DNA of 64,000 bases, taken from assembly GCA_018806985.1 (NCBI GenBank), contig JADANN010000265.1, forward strand, positions 1-64,000. Direction: 5' to 3'. The position numbers were made by a program, and so were the translations under genes. Below are positions 21,202 to 32,689 of this stretch, piece after piece. Positions within the stretch are counted from its first letter, which is position 1. Every line of letters starts with the position of its first letter. The notes under the pieces are model-generated. The model had not been told where the DNA came from, did not search any database, and saw only the letters and a program-made list of their open reading frames with translations. Source of the DNA: Angiostrongylus vasorum. Its lineage: Eukaryota; Nematoda; Chromadorea; Rhabditida; Metastrongylidae.

Positions 21202-22004
21202 TAGGATAAAAATCCAGAAGATCAAATATTTTACGTTTAACGATCATATTTACTTTCCAGTGAACTGATTCTAGACGCATACATTCAAGATTTTACCATG
21301 AAGCAAAGATCACTCAACGTAGTGCTTCACTTAACTGCTCTTATTATAAAGAATGTTGATAAAAAGCATGTGATTATAACGAATTTAAGATTTCACCTCA
21401 GAGAGAAAAGCATTCTTAAAGTTAAAGAAGTTTAGGATCGCAAGTTTTTTTTATTCTTTATCTTACATCACTTGATATCATATATATCTGCCGCCGATCT
21501 CAGAGCTTATTAGAATCCCGCATTTCTTCGAAATTTGCGTTACGGTTCGGCTACTGCTTGAGGGATTTCCTCTTCTCCCTTACGAATGCCGCCGAGTGCT
21601 GCCGGTCGACTCGATTCCCACTGGATTCGTGGGATGGCAGTCTTATGGCGTCAACAGGTCTTCACCACAAGAGATGCGTACCGTAATGTGTTCACGGTCA
21701 TCTTTATCCATCAGCTATCGCTTTCGCTTACGTACTCTTATGTTTTTCCATGGGCTGATATGACTACTTAACTAGGACGAATACTTTGTACATCATTTGC
21801 TTAAAAAAGTTCGTAGGGTCGATCAGGTGATAGACACGCATAAGTGTGTGGAAATACATCCAGACAACTTTCTGCCTTCATTTATTTTTGTTTAAATTTT
21901 GATCGTACGCATTTCTTGATGATTTTCCAACCAAAACGATGAAAGACAAACGTGAGACTAGGTTTGCCATTAATCCATTAATACGGAAAACCTATAAATA
22001 TGGA
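21202..22004. other. No supported gene; RTE-like repeat scrap at 21.49-21.64 kb
   Basis: GATCTCAGAGCTTATTAGA through CTGCTTGAGGGATTTCCTC resembles 14.80-14.95 kb, so both may be one unnamed repeat. The rest is AT-rich. Confidence 0.35.
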
Positions 22005-22380
22005 TAATGATGCTGAGATATTTGCAGAACTCAGGACCGCAGGTGTCTGCGGTGGGGAGCGATCACGCTTTTACAATTTCAGGGACTAACGAGCACACCA
22101 TGCGATTCCTTCGCTTCGTCTCTCAGCCAGTCTTTTATCTATCAGTGCCATCAGTAATCACTTGTCAACGGGATTGATCCGGGCAGCACGTATAGAAATA
22201 AATAGAAGATTAGCTGAGAGAAAGGCGAAACGAAGGACTCGTATGGTGCGGTGGTGAACGCGTTAGCCCCGCGGAAACAATAATAACGTGTTCGATCCCC
22301 ACCGCAGACACTAGCGGTTCGGAGTTTTGCAAATATCTCGCCATCATTTTGGTTATATTTCACCTGAGATCCTGCCATTG
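22005..22380. mobile_element. Head-to-head pair of SINE2 copies
   Basis: 22005-22125 is SINE2 reversed (GATGCTGAGATATTTGC at its start). 22190-22380 is SINE2 forward (GTGGTGAACGCGTTAGCCCC, box B GTGTTCGATCCCCACC). The pair can fold on itself. The outer breakpoint of the large inverted duplication falls inside the second copy near 22300. Confidence 0.65.
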
Positions 22381-23105
22381 AAAAAAGAGTTGGCAGTAAT
22401 TAGAAAGTGACGAGATTGTGACCTATAAATAAGATCTAGCAATTTCAGCGAAGCATACATTATTTCAATTTTTAGCTCATGAGTCGTTGGAATTATTTGA
22501 ACAAAAAACTACTGTTGTGTGTTTCGGGTGCTAACTTATCAACTAATTTATTAGCGTCAAGCGCTTTGAGAAAAGAACGTATGAGGTGAAAATGTATTTT
22601 GACGTATTAGATTGTTAAGCCAGCACGAGATTTTTATGAGAACTTCACCCTCGTACTACCTTAATAATCTAACGAAGTGTTTATTACAACCGCAATGATG
22701 CTGAGCTTTTGCAAGACTTGGACCGTGTGGGACCATGTTTCACCTTAACATATTTTGTATGTGTCATCTATTCGTATTTATTATTCCTGCCATGTACCTA
22801 CTGCATTATAAAATACTTGAAGCAACGCCCACGTTCATGCCCTACATTCATATTCATTCTTAACCATCGGGCACACCACCAGGCATGGCAGCATCGCTTG
22901 GGGAGCCAACCCAACGACCTTCGCCATTCGCTTGCATAGTACTCATGGACCGATTTGCCTTCTGAGGACGAGTGAAGATCGCCGTCGCCCTTCCTCATCA
23001 CTTTTTTCTCCCTGCTTAATTTCTTTCTTTCACAACTCCTTCGATTTACTTAGGGTCAGAATAGTGTTAAATAAAGCAATGTACATACGCACGCAAGCGC
23101 GTGCA

Positions 23106-23189
<84 letters not shown>
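23106..23189. repeat. (CA)n microsatellite
   Basis: About 42 uninterrupted CA units, next to a tRNA-like SINE head. The inverted counterpart at 53.56-53.64 kb is interrupted. Confidence 0.97.
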
Positions 23190-23195
<6 letters not shown>

Positions 23196-23242
23196 ATGTA
23201 CAACCGAGTCAAGAAGACCCGCACGTCATCTTCACTATATAT

Positions 23243-23312
23243 GGCAAATTCGAACCCACAATGATTACCCATTCCCGGAATTCACATGTTACCTGCTGCA
23301 CCGCTGAGGCCC
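23243..23312 (-). mobile_element. tRNA-like SINE head (SINE2-related), reversed
   Basis: The reverse complement reads CAGCGGTGCAGCAGGTAAC (box A) and GTGGGTTCGAATTTGCC (box B). The CA repeat lies at its 3' side. Confidence 0.6.
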
Positions 23313-23329
23313 TTGTTTTGCATTTCTCA

Positions 23330-23520
23330 CGGCTAGTTTGCTACCATAACGGTGCCCCAGCTGAGAAAATAGTCAAAGCAAAGGGCCTCAGTGTAACACG
23401 TGAGCCCCTAGAAAGGGTATTCGCCTGTTCGAATCTGCCCAAGGGTCCAAGTTTTACAAATATCTTAGCGTCATTGTACTTGTACTTCACATAGTACCCT
23501 ACTGTGAAAAATTAGTAGGC
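23330..23520 (+). mobile_element. SINE2-related copy
   Basis: CGCCTGTTCGAATCTGCC is a good box B. It is followed by TTTTACAAATATCTTAGCG and AGTAGGCAGTAAGCAG, the family 3' end. Confidence 0.6.
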
Positions 23521-24796
23521 AGTAAGCAGAAAGTGAAGCCAAGGATTTGTTATTCATGCCGACGTTGAATGGCGATCGGTTTAAGTATTGCTTGATAGTT
23601 TTGCTTTCTTTCCAGTTGCAATGCAGGTGGATATTGAAAATTTGACAGTCGCAAAATGAAGAAATAAGTTTATTTGGCAACAGTCGAACCTATTACTACA
23701 GCATTTGCTTAGCGTACTAATAACAACTCTCTTGGCCTACCACATGTTTCGTTGTTTTTTCTTTCACTCCTCTTACAGCCATTATTTCGTAAATGAACCA
23801 GTGTTCAAGCCTGAACAGTCTTGATATTTGCTCAAGCCATGCCACTTAAGCAGGGTTTTCAAGAACGAATTAGAATTTATGGATGGGTTCCTTAATGTGG
23901 ACGGAGATCGGATGCGAATTAAGGACATGGCGGATATCCTCGCACCTCATCATCTTTCCGTACTAGTACCTTCAATAACTATCATTAAATCTGGAAAAAC
24001 GTCAAAATTCATTCCGTTTCGTTTTCTTGCAGATATCCACTGGGTGGAATTTCTCTTTAGAATTTCTTATCTCACTTGATGCCGTGAGAAGGAGAAGTAA
24101 ACTACCATGTTTTAGGTGCAGGCACTAACGAGGGCCTCTGTACAGAAGCACTTCTCGATTCGCGAACGAAGTTGTCCTTTGAGGGTTAGCAATCACGTGG
24201 TGCCTACTTGCAACAGGTTCTCCGTTAGTATTTCACACCTTGATTCCTTTCTCAGATTATTCTCCTGATTTAAATTTGCACTCGCTCATAAGGCATAATT
24301 CCTCTTCGCCCAGTCTGCACGCCGGTCTGCGAACGTTTCTTCTCATTTCATGTACTGAACAGATTTGTCTATCCTGTGCAGCAACAGTACAACTCCAGAT
24401 TTTCATTTTTCGTATGAGTGAAGGCTTAAAACCGATGACAGTCGCTGAAATCATGCTGTCATAACACGTGAAAACTCACTCAGCGCCCGAAGACAACGAC
24501 AAAGGATTCGTTGTCGTTGTGGATTTTGGAAGTGACAAATGGTCTTCCGTGAGAACCCTATTTCTTCAAATCATTGTAAGTTCCACATGCATGTCGTCTT
24601 CTTCTCATCGTTTTCTGGTTTAAAATTAGGCTTAGGGTTCACGTGAAATGATTCTTTTTTTTTAAATTTGATTACGGCCAGCATTCCATTTTGCGTGAAA
24701 CAAGTTGTATAAGGTGAGCTCGTTAAGGTATGAATTCTTGTGCTTTAAAAAAAAAGGGTTGTGGGAAAGAAGTTTTCGCCCGTGGTTTCTCGTTGT

Positions 24797-24820
24797 TACG
24801 TCGAAATGTTATTTGGTTCC
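24797..24820. mobile_element. Partial mariner-like terminus left in the inverted-duplication arm
   Basis: TACGTCGAAATGTTATTTGG here matches, in reverse, the end of the mariner relic at 51930-51960. In this arm it runs straight into sequence that in the other arm lies at 47313 and below, on the far side of the 4.65-kb segment. Confidence 0.5.
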
Positions 24821-25084
24821 AGGAGGAAGGCTAGCAAGACAGTCGTCCATCTGACTCACTATCTGGTAATGCAGCAGCAAGAGGTTTCTCTCGGAGGAAG
24901 ATCCACTGTAATCGTTACGGCTCGTAATAATCAACATCCATGAAACGCGTTAAGGGAGGCGAGGCACCCACAATAATTTGTGCAATTTTGACATTTGTCA
25001 TAAATTTTAACGTTTTTAATTTACTGCCTATTCTTTTTAACGGCAGCGTATGTTGCGAAATCCCGTTGACGGTTGATTGCTGAT

Positions 25085-25250
25085 GGCAAAAATTCGATAG
25101 AACTAGCTGAGATACAGGCGAAACCAAGGACCCACATGGTGTGGTGGTGAACGTGTTACTCCTCGGAAAGGACAATAGCGCGTTCGTTCCCCACCGCAAA
25201 CACCTGCGTTCCGGTGTTTTGCAAATATCTCAGCATTATAGAAGTTATAT
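25085..25250 (+). mobile_element. SINE2 copy
   Basis: GGTGTGGTGGTGAACGTGTT, GCGCGTTCGTTCCCCACCGC and TTTGCAAATATCTCAGCATT are all present. The inverted partner is at 46.87-47.02 kb. Confidence 0.75.
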
Positions 25251-25865
25251 TTGTCATAAATTGCTGATATTTGCTGGCGCCAGCACAACCAGTGAAGACA
25301 AGCCATCCAAGTATCTAAGTATATGTAGACCTGCCTACCTGTGGTAAACCGTACACCTCTGCAAGATTAAGATAATGCAATGCATTGTCCAGAACAAGAT
25401 TTTCAGCCACCGCGTCGCCACACCGTTCCAATACACTTTTCTAGAAAAAGCGAACAAATCACTAGAAGATACTTTTTTCTAAATGAAACCAATAACTGAT
25501 GTGCCGGCCAACTGTAGAACAGATGCAGCAGACAGAACTCCTTCATCTTATCTAGGTCGAGTTCGATTTGGCTATGAATCAGCGATCCAAGCACGGCTCT
25601 AAACCTTCACAAGTAACGTTGGTATCAGGAAGGTTCAGACGGATGACGTTTTCCTCCAAATCTTTCCAGTTCGCTTGCATCAAAACCTGGTACATTCTAC
25701 AGTTAAGTGAGGTGACAGCAACAAAAAACTTGAAACAAAATGCTACAAGGCTACCTCAGAATACTTGCACTGTTGCAGGTAAAGCCTGTGAAGATGCCAA
25801 ACATGAGCAACAGCATGCACAGTCACGTCCGATCCTTCGCCCTAAACAGGGTATACAAAACTTAG

Positions 25866-26185
25866 CTTACACGGATAGTTGGATGGTCCGTCTTCACTAA
25901 TTGTGCGGGCCCAAGCTTAAATTCCATTTTTTTTGTAGTTTTGCTGGTTTTAGCTAATGTGGTTCCCTGGAGTCCCGATGTGAGATTAGCCGAAGTCTGC
26001 TCCTGGTCGTCACTCGTCCAACGATTTATCGCCTCATCGTGGTTGGGAGGCGTTCGGTTGTGGAGCTGCGATGTTTTGAGAGGGAATTCATCTCCCCAAG
26101 AGGGCTCTCCCAAGCTGAGGAGTCCGAGGTTTCCATTAGGAATCCCAGTTAAGAGTCAACCAATACCAAGATACTAGACCTAGCA
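25866..26185. mobile_element. Rearranged SINE3: forward 5' part joined to reversed 3' part
   Basis: 25866-26010 reads forward (GATGGTCCGTCTTCACTAAT) and 26018-26185 reads reversed (TTATCGCCTCATCGTGG). The same rearranged unit occurs in the right arm at about 45.20-45.49 kb, so it predates the duplication. Confidence 0.65.
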
Positions 26186-26232
26186 ATGGAACTGTGAATT
26201 ATGATGGGAAGAAAAAACAGAAAGAGCGATTA

Positions 26233-26298
26233 ATTCTCGTATTCTTGTTGAGCAAACAAACACAAACACAAATATTCTTGTTGAGCAAACAAACACAA
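26233..26298. repeat. Tandem 33-bp duplication
   Basis: The unit ATTCTTGTTGAGCAAACAAA and its 13-base continuation occurs twice here. The right arm has it once. Confidence 0.9.
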
Positions 26299-26613
26299 AC
26301 ACAAATATTCTTGTTGAACAACAGCAAACAAAACTTGAGGTGTTATTTCTATTCTTTATTCACGAACACGCTGACGTTTCGGCGGATTTCGCCTTCCTCA
26401 GAGCCTGGAAAGGTCAAGTTGACAGCAATCTATCCGGCCAAACACCTCCATAACCAAACAGAGAAAACGCTAAACCTAGATTTCAATCAAATTGGACACA
26501 AAATATCTTCTTTGCAAAGTCACCGCTTCCTATCAGTCTTTCACTGAGTATGTCGCGTGGAGACCAACCGCACAGAATTCACATGGAAGCGTACTGTACC
26601 CCTCTCATCAGAA
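26233..26613 (-). mobile_element. PLE 3' end, reversed, with hammerhead-like core
   Basis: This is a near-identical inverted copy of 44796-45140. On the minus strand at 26404-26370 it has GCT, CTGAGGA, the GGCG/CGCC hairpin, GAAA, CGTC and AGC. The segment stops abruptly at 26613, the inner edge of the inverted duplication, so no PLE coding sequence is included. Confidence 0.8.
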
Positions 26614-27240
26614 TTTAAATTTTCCGGCCATAGAAGATAAGATTCACACTTTGTGGATCTCGTAGACTGCTTTATTTTCTCGTTCGGGATCGTATTTCGA
26701 ATAATAAAACAAGTCAGCAATCAGGATTTGATCCATCAAGACACGAATGCGCCGTCAATTTGAGCGCTTGCGTCGTTCCAAAGACGGATTTTCAAGCCAC
26801 TCTTTAAACTTTCCCAGAAAACGCCACCTTTTAAAATTTTCTGAAAATTTTTTGAAATAAAAAACGATAAGAAGCTAATTAATTGAAAATTGGCCACTTT
26901 TATTTCTAGACCGGCAGGAAAAAGGTTACTCGGTAAGTCTGCCAAGCCTTATAGTTTTCGAGAAAATTGTTGACAGTTCTTAAAAACCATCACTATCACA
27001 GGGCTTAGACTCAACTCACGTCTGGTTCTGAGATATAGCGAAACACAGTGAAGTGAAGGTGCTCGGCAAATCGCTCAGTATAACTTCTATGTAACACAGC
27101 AGGAGTTAGACACTTTTCACACATCAGCAGAAGAATCCAGCTTCTCCAGCATCCAAAACCAAAACTTGTGAGAACAACCTGGAATAGATGCAAATAATAT
27201 AGCAAAGAAAAAAGAGTGCGAGGCAAGCAGAGAATAGTGA
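26614..27240. other. No supported gene
   Basis: Mostly AT-rich. The segment just upstream of the kinase relic does not show the kinase N-lobe. Confidence 0.4.
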
Positions 27241-28460
27241 CACTGCATGAGTCGTACTGGCGTTGATATGCTGTGTATCAAAATTATCATTAAAGCATTC
27301 GAAGAACTGCACAAACTCGGCTACATTTCACGCGATATAAAACCTAAAAAATTTTGCTCCAGGACATCGTTGCAACAAGCAATCTAGCACCATCTTTCTG
27401 TACGATTTTGGTCTGTCAAAAAGTACACTGATAAGGTGAGTTGAAAAGCCATGAAATGTGGTGAGACAACGAATGTGAGCCTTTAATCTGTAGGGATTTG
27501 GCAAGTAATCTTCTCCGCTAAGCTAAAGTTTTAGGAAAACTCCTACTTCCATCTTGGAGACCACCATTGAAAGTAGCTGAAATCCGAGATGAACAGAAGC
27601 GAACAGCTACAATTGGGCTTTACGCAGATTTCAGGTTTCCAGGTTTCTTACGCTTGGGTTAATGAACGAAGAATCGTGTGGAGTCATAGAGTCGTGTGTT
27701 ATTTGCTCTTTTCATCACATCCTCGATATTCTTGTAAGCCCTCCAAACTGGTTGATTCTTTCTGCTCATCTCTAGAACTAAGTTTTTCATCATGTTGATA
27801 TTTCTATCTAGACTGACGTAACTGGAGCATTTGAAGATGTTCGTACCGTTGAGTGTGAATGGGGCATAGGGAACCAATCCGTTCCTCATGCATATCGTTA
27901 TTGTGAGATTTACTCGAAGACTACTGGAAAACATTCGTTCCGCCTGGCCGACATTTGTTGTTATAAGAACGATCTCAACAGCTAAACGAACATGGTGTTA
28001 CTGCCGAACATCGATTTTACTCGCTTATCAATACTCCTATCTATTGACAGAATGGAAAAGTCATTCCCGCACGGAAATATGTCGGTTGCAGTGGTATTAT
28101 GTATAGTGTATATAGTGTATAGTGATATTATGTATTCAATAACTTTGAATAGTATCGGTGTTTTTGCTTCCCGCAAACACTTTTGAAAAAAACCACAGAT
28201 GCTTGTCCGAGAATGGAAGAAGCGACCTTCTTGAGCCAGAAAATAACTGATTTCTGTAAATGACAACATCTATCGCTCTCACATGGAAATGGTGAAATCT
28301 GCATCATATGTATAACCCGTTATAGATCGAAATACGGTCGGTGCAGTGAAACACGCGGCTCGGGCAAGTGACCGGATGGAGTTTCTCTACGGAACGCCGA
28401 GGCAGTTCGACCGCATCCTCACCATTGTGGATTTGTATTCGTTTGCGACTCAGCTACAAA
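27241..28460 (+). pseudogene. Casein-kinase-1/tau-tubulin-kinase-like gene remnant
   Basis: Exon ending at 27435 (donor GTGAGT) translates to AFEELHKLGYISRDIKPK, then FAPGHRCNKQSSTIFLYDFG and LSKKYTDK. These are the catalytic-loop (RD with lysine two residues on) and DFG motifs of the CK1/TTBK family, which is expanded in nematodes. The two halves lie in different frames. An extra A in the run at 27345-27350 shifts the frame, and one A too few at 27418-27422 restores it. A later exon, 28326-28460 (acceptor GTTATAG; VGAVKHAARASDRMEF), resembles the GTxRYAxxxAH block after the activation loop, more weakly. The N-lobe is not seen. A reversed RTE-A fragment sits in the intron. It is a pseudogene, or two homopolymer errors in the sequence mask an intact exon. 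Confidence 0.6.
27665..27975 (-). mobile_element. RTE-A LINE fragment within an intron
   Basis: The minus-strand translation gives MRNGLVPYAPFTLNGTNIFK, YVSLDRNINMMKNLVLEMSR and YKNIEDVMKRANNTRL. These are RTE-A residues just after the reverse transcriptase catalytic box. It is short and decayed. Confidence 0.8.
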
Positions 28461-29377
28461 GTACTACAAAATTTATAAGATCCTCGAAGAAGCACGCTTT
28501 CTATAATAACGAGTTTACGCGTTCTTTTTTCACAAAATGGGTAATGGGTAAGTTTCAGTGGTTTTCAGAATTAGAACATCTTAGAGATAAAAGAGAAATG
28601 CTAAGAATCGGTTGCTTTCTTCAACATCAACTGAAACAACGGAAGGAAAACTTAAGACTGGGCGTGTTTGAAGAAGGCTTGGAAAAAAATTTATGGTCTT
28701 GAATGTGAAGTCGAATATTAATGGAGTGAACTTGTGTCCAGAGTTTTTCATTTCGAAGAATTCTGCAAAAGAAGTACAAACTTATTTTTTCGTAGTACAC
28801 AACGGTTGTGCTGGTCATTTGACTGATCGTTAATAAAATAGCACCATGTCTGAACTGCACTTGGTCTAACTAAAACTTAGATGGTCATCTTCACAAATGG
28901 GTGTGGGCGCTGATCAGATTCCAACTGACTGATATTGGCAAACAGGCAGTGTGTTTTCTTCGTGTGCTCCAAAATAACAGCAGCAGAGAGTCGGAATGTC
29001 GCTGGAGATGAGATGGCAACCTATCCATATAAATCGGATAGACGTTTCCTATAAGGGATACTTTCCACTGTTTAAGATGGATCCATATTACCTTAAGCGC
29101 CACCAGCAATGAACCTGGGTTAATAAAGAATGTGCAGAAAGGACGCCAATAAAAGAATAGTGAGAGGAAGCGCGATGATTTTTTCGAAATCTCTCGCTAC
29201 CTCATGGCTGCCAAATCAAAGAATGCTCTTCATGACATCCTGGTTTAGAACTGTGCATCTTACTTGATTAGCAAAAAAAAGTGATGCTCCATAAAAAACA
29301 AAACTTCTTCAAAGAGATTTATTTTGCACAGCCTTCTGAAATTGCAGATGTTTTACCACATGGATATTTTCTCTCAG
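28461..29377. other. No further gene supported
   Basis: A plus-strand open stretch continues to 28702 with lysine- and leucine-rich residues but no motif. The rest is uninformative. Confidence 0.35.
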
Positions 29378-29856
29378 CACGAATGTTGTCACTGGTGCAA
29401 AACCAGAGGTTTTGCTAAACGTTGAGGAGCCTTCGTGCTATTTCTGGAATGCTCAACATCGTTCATATCCTCGGCAGCACTTAGAAGATGAACACTATTT
29501 GCGAATGCAGCCGCTTAAGGTAGTAGGTGATTAACCAAGCAGAGAATGGAACTTTCTGTTGTGCCTCTTCCTTACAGTCATTTTGCATATCCAGACATTC
29601 ATTAGAATATGTCTGTAATTTATCCGCTGCAATCATTCATAGCTTGGGAGGTCCACCCAGTTCTTGTCTCGTATCCAGGTGGCTTCAGTGGTCCACGAAG
29701 CCGTCTCGTTTTTTCCCGGGCCCAGCTTCGGAATACGGCTCAACACATACTTTACGTGTGCCGCCGTTTTTCGAGAGATATCTCTCGGCGTTTTTTAGTT
29801 TTTGCTGTGATCTTATTGCATCTCGAATTCAGGAAATGTTGAGAATATTGAGCTAA
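29378..29856 (+). CDS. Two-exon gene 3' part, unidentified
   Basis: Exon 29378-29519 (acceptor GATATTTTCTCTCAG; VVTGAKPEVLLNVEEPSCYF then EDEHYLRMQPLK; donor GTAGTAGG) joins in phase 0 to 29578 onward (acceptor TGCCTCTTCCTTACAG; SFCISRHSLEYVCNLSAAII). The 58-base intron is typical of nematodes. The second exon is open to a stop at 29854-29856, although a GTGGCT at about 29679 could end it earlier. It lies downstream of the kinase relic, but no kinase motif is evident. I do not recognise the family. Confidence 0.45.
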
Positions 29857-31221
29857 TCTTCCGTTCGCACCCATGTCCACCTCACTTCGGCAGTTTTAAA
29901 AGTTTTTTTTTCATTTAAACGCTTGTTGTCCTCTCATACCGAGTTTATTTCCACTCGAGATCAGACCGGGTCCTCCCACCACTCCTTTATTTTTTATTGC
30001 TCCCCAAATCGGAATTTTTGGAGTGTTTGACTTTTCCAATTCTTTAATCCGAGTTTCGTTTTATGTGTTTTACATTTCCTCGACTAAATATCACAGCACG
30101 CAGAATATGTTCAGTTGGAACAGGGTGGTTAAGAGGAATTGCATATTGAACAGTAAAGGTTATGTTGTTAGACTTCTTTGTTTTATTAGTTCTCTGATGT
30201 GATTGTTCGCCCCCTTTTCCCTACTTGCTTAGTAATGTGATTCACTTTAGAAAAGGCTCTTATTCGTAGTGCTTCCATAATCTTTAAGAGTAAGGATAGC
30301 CTGATTATGGTTTCCGAACTATTTGCTCTGACCTGTTCTGTGTTTTGCGTTGTCATTTATATCAATGGTCGTAAATATCGAATTCGAAAGTGATGTAGAA
30401 CGTTTAATGAAAGAATGAAAACGTAATTGGTTGGCATTTAAGCAGCCATTGGCAAACGCACACTCTCGAAAGCACAAAAATTTTTCCATTGGGCTAAATA
30501 CCACATTCCTTCCGATCAAACGTGTGAAGTAAAACGTGAATAACCGTGATCGTATGTAACACTGTTAACTGTCAAGGAACTCGATCTATCAGTCCTTTAT
30601 TGTCAATGCTTTGATAAAGAGGATTACCGCTAGTAGCTCATCAGGTTCCATAGCGGCGTAGCTTTAGCGAAAATTTTAGATAAAGAGTACCTTTGAACTG
30701 GGTTTATCGACGGATTTTCCGCGGTTTTTGTTCGAGTGACTCAACTGGGTTGGTGGATCGCTGCCGTACAAACGGACAACATATCTCAAAAACTTGGAAA
30801 AAAGAGCTTGGTTTTTTTCATGGTTGGAGAGGAAGAGTGGACCGTTTGCATAGAACACAAGGCACACAGCGTGCGATAGTGCTACGGAGCTGTCACGCAA
30901 AACTATGCGTAGATTCGCATGTCTTTGAAAAAAGAGACCGGATTTTCTTTTTGAAGTATTAGCTTTTTAGCTCGGCCACTTCATGTATTTTTTTGAAGCA
31001 AATCCACGTTTTCATTTACATCGTGCGCTCTGAGTGGTGCTACGGATCATTTTTTGTTCAGACTCTTCCAATAACGTAGACAAATCTGTTAATGTTGCGG
31101 ACTGTAGAAATGGTAAGTCAAAAAGCAAAAAACATTAAATGAATGCTGTAGAGTGGGTTTTTTTTTGAGCACGAATGAGTTGAGAACCAGTAATGTTTCT
31201 AAACACACATTGTGCTGAACG
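29857..31221. other. No supported gene
   Basis: AT-rich. Open stretches at 30319-30519 and 30676-30962 lack splice signals and motifs. Confidence 0.4.
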
Positions 31222-31475
31222 GCGCATGTAGAACAGTGGTTAGTGGGGACACTACAATGCACTCGTGGTCTTTAGTTCATCCCCCGTCGCTGGTTCGTCT
31301 GGCGTTCCATCCCTCCGGGATCGGTAAATTAGTACCAGACTATTCTGGGAGGATAGCAGCGCTGACTCGATAGATCATTAGGCCACCGTAAGTAATTCTT
31401 TGGGCCAAATGTGCATTCAATCACCTCTAACGATTCTCAGTGAGTTCAAACGTACTACGACGCATTCCTCGTGGA
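31222..31475 (+). mobile_element. SINE1 copy, forward
   Basis: GAACAGTGGTTAGTGGG (box A) is followed by a degraded box B. CCATCCCTCCGGGATCGG, CTATTCTGGGAGGATAGC and GTGCATTCAATCACCTCTAA then follow in forward SINE1 order. Confidence 0.65.
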
Positions 31476-32239
31476 TAGTTCAACCCCGGAAGCATCACCC
31501 TTTAGCTTCACACTGTACAGAGACGCACTAATAAAACGCGTTTGGAAACTTTTGATCTTCAGCTAAATCATAGATGTCGCAGTATTCTTCCCGTTAATAG
31601 CAGTCCTGTGGCATATTTGTACACCAGCCAGCAAGGCGGCCGTGGGTACTCGATGAGACCAGGACATGCCTCAACAACTGTTTTTTTTTGTTCTTGTAAA
31701 CTATGCTGTACGAGGAGTTAATCTTCCATGTCAACGACTGATACAACATGAGATTAAAAGCTAACGATCTAATATTATACAAAACACATCGCAGAGACTG
31801 TTAACGTGGGAAAACAAACAAGGTAAAAGGGGATGAGTCACACATGACTCATAGATGATGGAAGGTGCCGAGCCGCATGAAAAGCAAAGGATTTTTTAGA
31901 TTTTCCTTGATGTATTGCGAAACAAAAATGCATTGTCTGCTGGCTGATCGTAAGCTCTGTTTACTACGGCACGACAGCAACTGTCTAATGGTTTTCTGCA
32001 CATGTTTACTAACGTATAAAATGGTCATCTTACAGTGAACAAGTACGTTTCACTTTTCTAGCCATCGAGGCCTCTTTAAAGGAAGACAAGACATTCCAAA
32101 TCGAATATCGCACACTTTGAATGAGAAAGATTCCTCTTATGACTACGATCTAAATAAGAAGTATCAGTATCAGTAACTCCCATGACCGGCTTTCTATTAA
32201 CCTCGGCATTGATTGAATAATTATTTATACTTCTGTTTA
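31476..32239. other. No supported gene
   Basis: Nothing recognised. Confidence 0.4.
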
Positions 32240-32555
32240 GCAAACATGAGATGTTATGTTATTACTTTATCTACGCACAAGCTGATGTTTCGGGGGATTT
32301 CGCTTTCCTCAGAGCCTGGAAAGGCCGAGTTGACAGCAATCTACCCGGCCAAACACCTCCATAACCAAACAGAGAAAATGCTGAACCAAAATCTTATTCA
32401 CATTGAACACAGAGTCTTTGCACACTCACCGCTTTCTATGGGTCTTCCAATGAATATATCACGTGGAGACCAACCGCACAGAGTTCACATAGAATCGTAA
32501 TGTGCCCATCCCATCAGAATAACAGGCTTATATACTATGCAATATCACGCGTGAA
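32240..32555 (-). mobile_element. PLE 3' end, reversed, with hammerhead-like core
   Basis: In reverse complement it shows AACTCGGCCTTTCCAGGCTC and then, at 32315-32281, CTGAGGAAAGCGAAATCCCC, CGAAACATCAGC. The catalytic-type CTGAGGA and GAAA are kept, while stem II and the CGTC motif carry changes. Upstream of this it matches the end of the PLE reading frame. Confidence 0.75.
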
Positions 32556-32689
32556 TCGAAGAAGCGAATGAAAGAGCACAATTCGTAAAAAACATCTAAG
32601 TATCTAATTGTGTGCTATCGCGAATCACTGTTTAAACCACTAAGTATTGTAATGTGTACATAGTCACGAGCAGACGTCTCTCAAATTGC

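Larger units (their letters stand above)
22300..26613. repeat. Left arm of large inverted duplication
   Basis: The reverse complement of this interval recurs at 44796-54439. Conceptual peptides of 76 residues (22709-22939 versus 54030-53800) are identical, and two of 74 residues (24240-24464 versus 52515-52291) differ at one position. Offsets are constant within blocks: coordinate sums are about 76739-76757 for the outer part, 72119 near 25.0 kb, and 71357-71409 for the inner part. The left arm lacks about 760 bases (right 46.09-46.85 kb) and about 4.65 kb (right 47.31-51.96 kb). It carries an extra 33-base unit at 26.23-26.30 kb. Confidence 0.93.

Noticed and set aside
22932..23272. Open frames encoding long His-Thr or Cys-Val runs
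   Set aside because: They are translations of the (CA)n microsatellite; the same applies at 47377-47811 and 53448-53710.
29527..29842. Overlapping open frames read as independent single-exon genes
   Set aside because: A strong acceptor at 29577 and an in-phase upstream exon make a spliced reading more likely.
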